12,042 nt of DNA from the NCBI GenBank assembly GCA_017998735.1, contig JAGOCN010000026.1, positions 1-12,042 on the forward strand, read 5' to 3'. Below, piece after piece: positions 6,864 to 12,042 of this stretch (the stretch's first letter is position 1; the number at the start of each line of letters is the position of its first letter). The notes beneath the pieces were generated by a model, which saw nothing but the letters and a program-made list of their open reading frames with translations, did not search any database and was not told where the DNA came from. The stretch is from Giesbergeria sp. GTDB lineage: Bacteria; Pseudomonadota; Gammaproteobacteria; Burkholderiales; Burkholderiaceae_C. Made by a program: the position numbers and the translations under genes.

Positions 6864-6962
6864 AGCAAAGGCGGGCGCACGGCGGCGCTGCAATGGCGCC
6901 CAGCGCGCACGCAAGCCCGTGCCCGCCCTGGCCGGCATGCAGTCTCTTTGCCTAAAGCATTT

Positions 6963-7018
6963 TGCTATTGAAAAATGAGCTGCCAGCGCAGGCTGCGCCT
7001 GGGCTGGAGGCACTTTTG
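6963..7018 (-). repeat. 56-nt dispersed repeat, copy B
   Basis: The reverse complement aligns without gaps to copy A (1027-1082), 44 of 56 positions identical, starting CAAAA and ending ATAGCA. It lies about 115 nt past the stop of the minus-strand diguanylate cyclase gene, in the same orientation relative to that gene as copy A has to the M20 hydrolase. Confidence 0.75.
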
Positions 7019-7133
7019 ACCAAAAATCCCGGTTTTGCAGAGGGTGTGCTTTGAACGGCACATCTCGCCATCCCTTCATCCCGCCAGCAGGCTGAATTTG
7101 CTTTGGCAACGTGCAGGAGACGCCAGGCAGATT

Positions 7134-8066
7134 TCAGGCCTGCTGGCGCTTGGCTTCGTACATCGCCATGTCGGCCTGCTCCCAGGCCACCTGCAGGCCG
7201 GTGCCGGGTGCGCGCATGGCCATGCCGATCGAGGCACTGACACCGTCCTCCTGCAGCGCGGCGCGGGCACGCCGCAGCAGGGTCTGGGCGCCGGCGTGGT
7301 CGCACTCGATGGCCAGAATGCCGAATTCGTCTCCCCCCAGGCGCGACACCAGGTCGGTCTCGCGGGCTGCCTTGCGCAGCGCCTTGGCGGCCCTCTCCAG
7401 CATCAGGTCGCCTGCGGCATGGCCCAGGCTGTCGTTCACTTCCTTGAGCCCGTCCAGGTCCACCACCAGCACGGCCGCCGGGTGCCCATAGCGGCTGCAG
7501 CGCTCTTCTTCCGACGCCAGAAAGTTGTTCCAGGCGCGCCGGTTGCTCAGGCCGGTCAGCACATCGGTGGACGCCTCCAGCGCCAGGCGCTCGTTGCGCC
7601 GCTCCTCGTAACCGGCCTTGAGCTCCCACTGCAGCAGCGTGCTGAGCATGCCGGCCAGCAGTTCGATCAGGGGTTGCTCGGCAACCAGCGTGACCGGCTG
7701 GCAGACGGGGTCGATGGCGCACAGCGTGCCAAACAGCGACCCGTCGCTGTGGTGCAGCGGCACGCCCACATAGGCCTGGATAGGCACCAGGCGCCCGATG
7801 GCGGCATTGCGGTAGGCCATCACCTGGCCCGAGTCGGGCGCCACGCGGGGGCCGTTGCCCTTGATCATTTCGGAGCAGAACGAGTCGGCCCACTGGAACA
7901 CCGCACCCGGCTTGACGCCATAGCCATGGTCTTCGGACTGCAGCACGATCCAGTCGTTGCCTTCGGTGCGCGTCACCATCCACAGCGAAAACCCGAACCG
8001 CTGGTGCAGAAAGGCAAGGGTGGCGCGGCTGGCGCTCTGAAAGTTCTGAAAAAGGGGTGGTTGCAT
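7134..8066 (-). CDS. GAF-GGDEF diguanylate cyclase
   Basis: A 310-residue soluble protein expected to make cyclic di-GMP from two GTP. Residues about 10-150 form a GAF sensor domain (GYGVKPGAVFQWADSF; later VGVPLHHSDGSLFGTLCAID at 100-119). The GGDEF domain follows from about 162: STDVLTGLSNRRAW (166-179), VVDLDGLKEVNDSLGH (201-216), and the active site GGDEF at 244-248, intact. RETD (235-238) sits five residues before GGDEF, the position of the inhibitory I-site RxxD, so product feedback is likely. A C-terminal ASIGMAM (278-284) and ADMAMYEAKRQ complete the domain. There is no membrane segment and no EAL domain. The ATG at 8066 has no strong ribosome-binding site. The GAF ligand is unknown. 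Confidence 0.95.
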   Translation of the reverse strand: MQPPLFQNFQSASRATLAFLHQRFGFSLWMVTRTEGNDWIVLQSEDHGYGVKPGAVFQWADSFCSEMIKGNGPRVAPDSGQVMAYRNAAIGRLVPIQAYVGVPLHHSDGSLFGTLCAIDPVCQPVTLVAEQPLIELLAGMLSTLLQWELKAGYEERRNERLALEASTDVLTGLSNRRAWNNFLASEEERCSRYGHPAAVLVVDLDGLKEVNDSLGHAAGDLMLERAAKALRKAARETDLVSRLGGDEFGILAIECDHAGAQTLLRRARAALQEDGVSASIGMAMRAPGTGLQVAWEQADMAMYEAKRQQA

Positions 8067-8153
8067 GAGAGGCGGGAAACGGGTGAAAACAAGGCAGCAA
8101 AAGTGCGGCAGGTTCCACTTCCACGGGGCAGGTTGAAAGTGAAATTATGTACC

Positions 8154-8194
8154 GAACGGGTTTTTCGCCTTGACACCGCCGAAAAAACCCGTTC
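8154..8194. promoter_or_regulatory. Long inverted repeat in the divergent region between the cyclase and DUF3429 genes
   Basis: GAACGGGTTTTTCG (8154-8167) is nearly the reverse complement of CGAAAAAACCCGTTC (8180-8194); the arms differ by one T/A in the homopolymer. The 12-nt loop contains part of a perfect TTGACA (8170-8175), but no good -10 box lies 16-18 nt downstream on the plus strand. It is followed by a small hairpin (CCCGA 8197-8201, TCGGG 8205-8209). Operator or leader structure are the likely meanings. Confidence 0.5.
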
Positions 8195-8365
8195 TTCCCG
8201 ATTGTCGGGTTGAATGCAAAGCAGGTGCCCAATGTGCCGCACAGCGCATGGACAAAGGCTTTCGCGTTAAATCCTTCTTTTGCCTGCCGCACTGTCGCAC
8301 TGCCACAGTGTCCCAACGCGCTGTTGCGCAATGCCGTGCAATGCCATCCCCTTTCGGTACCCGCC

Positions 8366-8887
8366 ATGAAAAAAGCCGTTTCTTCCGCTGCCGCACCTGC
8401 TTCTGTTGCAACGCTTTCTGCCCGGTTGCCGCGCACGGTGGCATGGCTGGGCTACGGCGGCTTGCTGCCTTTTGCCGCGCTGGCGTTGCTGCTGTGGCTG
8501 GAGCCGGCGCGCGGCGCGGCGCTGTGGTGGCCGGCGCTGCTGGCCTACGGGGCCGTGATCCTGTCTTTTGTCGGCGCGCTGCACTGGGGCTTTGCCATTG
8601 CGCTGCCGGGGCTGGACGCAGCCAGTCGCCAGGGCCTCTATGTGTGGAGCGTGGTGCCGGCGCTGGTGGCGTGGCCGGCCCTGCTGTGGGCCGCACCGGG
8701 CGCTGCGGTGCTGCTGGTGGCCGGCTTTGCACTGCACTGGCTGCAGGACCGCCGGCTGGTGGCGCAGGGCGCGGCAACCGCGCTGCCCGCCTGGTACCTG
8801 CCGCTGCGCACGCAGCTGACGCTGGTGGCCAGCGTCAGCCTGCTGGCCGGCGCGGGCGTGGTGGCGGCGCGGGCCGGTGGCGGCTGA
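8366..8887 (+). CDS. DUF3429 family integral membrane protein
   Basis: A 173-residue hydrophobic protein. After a short Ala/Ser-rich N-terminus the family signature appears: LPRTVAWLGYGGLLPF (21-36) and YGAVILSFVGALHWG (61-75). About five membrane segments are visible (roughly 24-45, 53-72, 93-110, 112-127, 146-167), with a basic loop QDRRL near 127-131. No catalytic motif can be seen and the biological role of DUF3429 is unknown. The start at ATG 8366 gives the expected family length; the frame stays open upstream to 8210, but that extension (NAKQVPNVPHSAW...) has no membrane or family character. No strong Shine-Dalgarno precedes 8366. It is divergent from the diguanylate cyclase gene with a shared control region. 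Confidence 0.85.
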   Translation: MKKAVSSAAAPASVATLSARLPRTVAWLGYGGLLPFAALALLLWLEPARGAALWWPALLAYGAVILSFVGALHWGFAIALPGLDAASRQGLYVWSVVPALVAWPALLWAAPGAAVLLVAGFALHWLQDRRLVAQGAATALPAWYLPLRTQLTLVASVSLLAGAGVVAARAGGG

Positions 8888-8989
8888 GCCGTTTTTTGGC
8901 GGCCTTGTCCTATGGCCTGGGGCAGGCGGTTGTGGTGTGCTGAAGGTGCACGCACGGGCACAGGATTTTCAATGTCAAAGGAGGTGGTC

Positions 8990-9334
8990 ATGGGCGAACT
9001 GTTCAACCGCTTGCCGGGTTTTCAGCAAACCCCGGCGGGGCAGGAGCGCGATGTGCTGCGCCGCCTGCCCAAGGCGCTCACGCTGGGCACGCTGCTGCTG
9101 TGCCTGCCGTCGCTGCTGGTGCGGCTGTGGTGGGCCGACGCGCCGGCCTACGAGGTCTCCACGCTGATCACCACGGTCGACATCTACGCCATCAGCGTGC
9201 TGATCCTGCACTGGACGGTGGTGTTCACGGTGGCCATTGGCGCGGTCATCGTGATGGTCATGAAAGGCCCGGCCTACGTGGCCGATGCCTACCCCATGGA
9301 AGGCATGGACCGGCCCGATGAGCCGCTGCCTTGA
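8990..9334 (+). CDS. Small conserved-looking membrane protein, two predicted helices
   Basis: A 114-residue protein I do not recognise. The N-terminal 28 residues are soluble and charged (GELFNRLPGFQQTPAGQERDVLRRLPK). Two membrane segments follow, about 29-49 (LTLGTLLLCLPSLLVRLWWAD) and 63-90 (VDIYAISVLILHW...IVMVM), then a short acidic tail ending YPMEGMDRPDEPLP. The start is set by a near-perfect ribosome-binding site: AAAGGAGGT at 8977-8985, GGAGG ending 5 nt before the ATG at 8990. An in-frame ATG at 8972 has no such site. The strong signal argues for efficient translation. It follows the DUF3429 gene by about 100 bp and could be in the same transcript. No function is proposed. Confidence 0.8.
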   Translation: MGELFNRLPGFQQTPAGQERDVLRRLPKALTLGTLLLCLPSLLVRLWWADAPAYEVSTLITTVDIYAISVLILHWTVVFTVAIGAVIVMVMKGPAYVADAYPMEGMDRPDEPLP

Positions 9335-9597
9335 AAGCCTGCAGGGATTTCATGGGTTTCAGCCCGACACCGAAATGAGAAAAGAGCGCTCGTTGCTGGT
9401 GCATTGCACTGTCTGCCAGGGCATGACAGCATCCGAGCGGCCAAACGGCCAAGTGCTGGTGCAGCGTGACTGCCATGAAAAATTTCAGGGTGGAAAAAGA
9501 CGGCTGCAAGTGGGTTCGCAAAGACTGCAGCCCAAGCGTGGCCCATCGGCTCATGGTGCAGAAGCCGATGGCCAGGATGGCAGCGCAGGGCGGTGTG

Positions 9598-9626
9598 TTG
9601 GGCAGGGAAAGTGCATGACATATAAA
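9598..9626 (+). promoter_or_regulatory. Candidate sigma-70 promoter for the toxin pair
   Basis: TTGGGC (9598-9603) and TATAAA (9621-9626) are spaced by 17 bp; the -10 box matches consensus at five of six positions, the -35 box at three. Transcription would start near 9633, giving a leader of about 85 nt that contains the 9659-9681 hairpin. Confidence 0.4.
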
Positions 9627-9658
9627 CATCTGCGGCTTTTCTGCAAACCATCTGCCAG

Positions 9659-9681
9659 ACCTGCAAGCCGTGCTTGCAGGT
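9659..9681 (+). promoter_or_regulatory. Perfect 10-bp hairpin in the toxin leader
   Basis: ACCTGCAAGC (9659-9668) pairs with GCTTGCAGGT (9672-9681) around a 3-nt loop, 36 nt upstream of the toxin start. With no T tract it may be an operator or an mRNA leader structure. Confidence 0.5.
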
Positions 9682-9717
9682 TGCCTGTGAGTCGACTCGA
9701 TCAACGCGGGGCGTGAT

Positions 9718-10239
9718 GTGGTCAGGCCCAAGATCATCATCATTGCGGGCCCCAATGGGGCTGGAAAAACCACCTTTGCCCGCGAGTTTCTGCCGAACGA
9801 GGCGGGGTGCCCGGTGTTTGTGAATGCCGATCTGATTGCTGCCGGTCTGTCTCCCTTTGCACCCGAGCGTGCAGCCCTTCAAGCGGGGCGCCTGACCCTG
9901 CAAACCATAGCCCGGCATGTGGCAGAGCGTGAGAGCTTCGCCTATGAAACCACCTTGTCAGGCCGCGCCTATGCAAGGCAGATACCGCAATGGCAGGCTT
10001 TGGGTTACCGGGTGGAACTGTTTTTTCTCAGCCTTCCCTCGGCTGACATGGCGGTGCAGCGCGTGGCCGAACGGGTGCGCCAAGGAGGCCACAATATCCC
10101 CGAAGCCACCATCCGCCGCCGCTTTGAAGCCGGGCGGCGCCTGTTGGCAGAGGTGTGTCAGCCGCTGGTGGACCAATGGGTTTTGTACGACAACGCAGGT
10201 GAAGCGCCTTTACTGGTGGACTGGAGTGACAAGCCATGA
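9718..10239 (+). CDS. Zeta-toxin family P-loop kinase (COG4185-like)
   Basis: A 173-residue P-loop phosphotransferase of the zeta toxin/'predicted ABC-type ATPase' group. IIIIAGPNGAGKTTFAREFL (6-25) contains Walker A GPNGAGKT (11-18). VFVNADLIAAGLSPFAPE (33-50) carries D38 at the position of the catalytic aspartate of zeta kinases, ESFAYETTLSGR (72-83) the following acidic/Thr motif, and RVAERVRQGGHNIPEATIRRRF (115-136) the Arg-rich region thought to hold ATP phosphates. Canonical zeta toxins phosphorylate UDP-N-acetylglucosamine and poison cell-wall synthesis; whether this short version does so is unknown. The only in-frame start that fits is GTG 9718, with a weak GGGG ahead of it; a TGA lies 27 nt upstream of the start. 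The stop overlaps the next gene's ATG by 4 nt. The context suggests horizontal transfer. Confidence 0.87.
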   Translation: MVRPKIIIIAGPNGAGKTTFAREFLPNEAGCPVFVNADLIAAGLSPFAPERAALQAGRLTLQTIARHVAERESFAYETTLSGRAYARQIPQWQALGYRVELFFLSLPSADMAVQRVAERVRQGGHNIPEATIRRRFEAGRRLLAEVCQPLVDQWVLYDNAGEAPLLVDWSDKP

Positions 10240-10469
10240 ACAAACCCAAACAGGTGAACAAAACCTTGGCCCTTTGTCCAGCGCAGCCCGCCAGCGCAAG
10301 TGCAATTGCAAGTGCCAGCATCGGGGTGGAAGGCTCGTGGGCAGCGATTCAACGGGCCGCTTTGCGCGCAAGGCAGGTGGCGCAGCAGACGGGCACCGAT
10401 TTGATCGTCATGCGGGCAGGGCAGGTGGTGCGCTTGGCGCCAAAACCCCAACCTAAACCCCAGAACTGA
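10236..10469 (+). CDS. Small protein overlapping the zeta toxin, candidate antitoxin
   Basis: A 77-residue protein, translationally coupled to the zeta-like kinase by an ATGA overlap (ATG 10236-10238, TGA 10237-10239). The N-terminal third is basic then Ala/Ser-rich (MNKPKQVNKTLALCP; ASASAIASASIGV). The centre, SWAAIQRAALRARQVAQQTGTDLIVMRAGQVVRLAPK (34-70), looks like one amphipathic helix followed by a beta hairpin, a pattern I associate with small partner proteins of zeta-like kinases; that association is from memory. The tail is Pro/Gln/Lys-rich. It is not similar to the classical epsilon antitoxin as far as I can see. The role as antitoxin is inferred from overlap and size. No ribosome-binding site is evident apart from coupling. 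Confidence 0.75.
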   Translation: MNKPKQVNKTLALCPAQPASASAIASASIGVEGSWAAIQRAALRARQVAQQTGTDLIVMRAGQVVRLAPKPQPKPQN

Positions 10470-10551
10470 AGAGCGAAGAGCAGACCAGCAGGCAGAAAAG
10501 GGCAGGGGCCTGACCAATTTGCCAGTGTCCTCCAGCGGTCACGTCAGGGCG

Positions 10552-11736
10552 TCAGCCGGCCAGCGCCCGGCGCCGGTGCAGCGCCAGCCACAGCAGCGCC
10601 AGGCCGGTCAGGCCAATCGGCAGGAGCGATCCGTAGTTCAGCAGATCCCAGCCGCGCGTGGTGACCAGCGCGCCTGAGGCAAACGAGGTGACCGCCATGG
10701 TGGCAAACACAAAGAAGTTGATGGCCGCCTGGGCGCGGTCTTTTTCTTCGGGGCGGTAGGACTGCAGCGCCAGCGTGGTGCTGCCGGTGAACAGAAAATT
10801 CCAGCCCACGCCGAGCAGAAAGAGGGCGATGGTGAACTGGTGCAGTTCCTGTCCCGACAGCGCCACCGCCACGCACACCAGGTTCAGCAGCACGCCCGCG
10901 CCCATCACCTGCAGCGTGCCAAAGTGCTTGATCAGGTGGCCGGTGAAAAAACCCGGCGCAAACATGCCGATCACATGCCACTGCAGCACAAAGGCGGCGT
11001 CGCCAAAGGCATAGCCGCAGACCTGCATGGCCAGCGGTGTGGCCGCCATCAGCAGGTTCATCACGCCGTAGCCCAGTGCCGCGCCCAGCACCGCCACCGC
11101 AAACGCCGGCTGGCGCAGCAATACGCCCAGGGGGCGCCCCGGCGCCGGTGCACCGGGCGAGCGGGGTGACGGCGGTGCCAAGGCTTCAAAGCGGATTGCC
11201 GCCATGCAGGCCATGGACAGCAGCGCAATGCCGGCCAGCGCCACATAGGCACCGGCAAAGGGCACGCTCAGCACGTCGCGTGCGTGCTTGGCCAGGTTCG
11301 GCCCGGCGACGGCGCCCAGCAGGCCGCCGGCCAGCACCAGCGACACGGCTTTTTCTCTGAAGGCGGGCAGGGCCAGTTCGGCAGCGGCAAAGCGGTACAG
11401 CTGGCCGTTGGCACTGTAGTAGCCGGCCACCAGCGTGGCGCTGCACAGCAGCCAGAAGCTGCCGGCAAAGGCCGCCCAGGTGCACAGCAGCGCCGAGCCA
11501 AACGCCACCCCCAGCCCGATCTGGAACGACACCTGCCGCCCCCAGCGCGCCTGGCTGCGCGCCACCAGCGGTGTGGACAGCGCGCCGCCCACCACATAGC
11601 CCATCACCGGCAGCGTCGCCATCCAGCCAAACGGCGCCAGCTGCAGCCCCACCAGCCCGTTGATGGCAATGAAGACCACGTTGTTGGTCAGAAAAAGCCC
11701 CTGGCACAGGGCCAGCAACCACAGGTTCTTGTTCAT
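10552..11736 (-). CDS. Major facilitator superfamily (MFS) transporter
   Basis: A 394-residue inner-membrane protein with about 12 predicted helices, a usual MFS length. Helix 1 is LWLLALCQGLFLTNNVVFIAI (5-25). The cytoplasmic loop 2-3 carries ARSQARWGRQ (59-68), a degenerate form of MFS motif A. The long central loop lies at 181-208 and is Pro/Ala-rich (APPSPRSPGAPAPGRP). A second loop near 266-273 (GHLIKHFG) mirrors motif A in the C-terminal half, and SYRPEEKDRAQAAINFF (326-342) marks the loop before helix 11. The substrate cannot be predicted from sequence. The ATG at 11736 opens helix 1 directly but lacks a clear Shine-Dalgarno. It converges with the toxin pair, 82 bp apart, with no evident terminator between. 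Confidence 0.9.
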   Translation of the reverse strand: MNKNLWLLALCQGLFLTNNVVFIAINGLVGLQLAPFGWMATLPVMGYVVGGALSTPLVARSQARWGRQVSFQIGLGVAFGSALLCTWAAFAGSFWLLCSATLVAGYYSANGQLYRFAAAELALPAFREKAVSLVLAGGLLGAVAGPNLAKHARDVLSVPFAGAYVALAGIALLSMACMAAIRFEALAPPSPRSPGAPAPGRPLGVLLRQPAFAVAVLGAALGYGVMNLLMAATPLAMQVCGYAFGDAAFVLQWHVIGMFAPGFFTGHLIKHFGTLQVMGAGVLLNLVCVAVALSGQELHQFTIALFLLGVGWNFLFTGSTTLALQSYRPEEKDRAQAAINFFVFATMAVTSFASGALVTTRGWDLLNYGSLLPIGLTGLALLWLALHRRRALAG

Positions 11737-12042
11737 GGCGGGTGTTGCGTTTCAAAAAGGCAGATGGGCAGACGGACAGGCCGCTGCAGGCGCATGTCAG
11801 GGCGCTGCCGGGGCGCAGGCCAGCGCGGTGTGCAAAGCAGGCATGGGGCAGGCAGGGCAGCCAGTGTGCAGCAACCGGCCCGCCCCCGGCCAACGCAAGC
11901 GACAGCGCCGGTGTGCACCCCGGCTGCAGCAGGGCCATGCCCGAGTGTCTGCGTCGGGTATCTGCCTGCTGCTTGACAAAAATCAGGGCATGGAAGGGGC
12001 AGCAGCGTAGGGTGCCAGGTTTGCTGCAGGCAGTGCCCGGTG
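11737..12042. other. Right-end interval with no identified gene
   Basis: No open frame here has recognisable similarity, and I see no hairpin with a T tract. It should contain the MFS gene promoter on the minus strand. A consensus TTGACA at 11973-11978 on the plus strand has no matching -10 box. Confidence 0.45.

Larger units (their letters stand above)
9335..9717. other. Noncoding interval before the zeta-toxin pair
   Basis: In these 383 bp I see no gene with recognisable similarity or a good ribosome-binding site. By eye the composition is less GC-rich than the flanks. It holds a hairpin at 9543-9571 (CCATCGGCT / AGCCGATGG), a weaker arm pair GGCTGCA/TGCAGCC (9502-9508, 9526-9532), a candidate promoter and a hairpin at 9659-9681. 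GAGTCGACTC (9689-9698) is a perfect 10-bp palindrome between that hairpin and the toxin start. Confidence 0.5.

Noticed and set aside
7035..8213. Plus-strand open frame (392 codons) opposite the diguanylate cyclase
   Set aside because: The opposite strand encodes a complete GAF-GGDEF protein; this is its shadow.
9285..9716. Open frame filling the gap before the zeta toxin
   Set aside because: It begins inside the preceding gene in another frame, has no recognisable motif and no ribosome-binding site. A decayed gene cannot be excluded.
11973..11978. Perfect TTGACA on the plus strand near the right end
   Set aside because: No -10-like hexamer 16-18 bp downstream and no gene visible after it within the window.
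1..12042. CRISPR arrays, tRNA/rRNA genes, transposases, integrases
   Set aside because: No regularly spaced repeats, no recognisable RNA gene, and no transposase or integrase motifs were seen on either strand.

Overview
The window is a high-GC bacterial chromosome segment with a gene set typical of Betaproteobacteria, most likely Comamonadaceae (Acidovorax/Comamonas-like). The pointers are a DUF1840 protein, a polyhydroxyalkanoic-acid-system protein, a PF10023-type lipoprotein aminopeptidase, a bacterial acyl-CoA-binding protein, and a dispersed 56-nt repeat resembling intergenic elements I recall from that family. The taxonomic call rests on family recognition only; no search was run. I see no rRNA, tRNA, CRISPR array or insertion sequence.

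Layout. Positions 1-2408 (+ strand): the 3' part of an M20 amidohydrolase (hippurate hydrolase-like), an acyl-CoA-binding protein, a hairpin terminator, then a two-gene unit of a DUF1810 protein and a small tail-anchored Cys-containing protein. Positions 2605-6168 (- strand): a strong terminator, a secreted lipoprotein alpha/beta hydrolase preceded by a 31-bp near-palindrome, a noncoding stretch rich in hairpins, a PHA-system protein and a zinc aminopeptidase lipoprotein. Position 6486 starts a DUF1840 gene (+). Positions 7134-8066 (-) encode a GAF-GGDEF diguanylate cyclase, which shares a divergent control region holding a long inverted repeat with a DUF3429 membrane protein (+, 8366). A small two-helix membrane protein follows (8990-9334).

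From about 9335 to 10500 the base composition looks less GC-rich. This stretch holds a zeta-toxin-family kinase and a small protein overlapping it by 4 nt, a probable toxin-antitoxin pair with its own candidate promoter and hairpin, and is the most accessory-looking part of the window. The right end is an MFS transporter (-) and about 300 bp with no recognisable gene.

The most unusual structure is the 56-nt repeat: one copy just after the M20 stop codon, one downstream of the diguanylate cyclase, and a more degenerate third copy inside the reading frame of the aminopeptidase. All three have the same orientation relative to transcription of the associated gene. Apart from the toxin pair and the DUF1810 unit, the genes look like ordinary chromosomal housekeeping or conserved-hypothetical genes rather than one concerted pathway.
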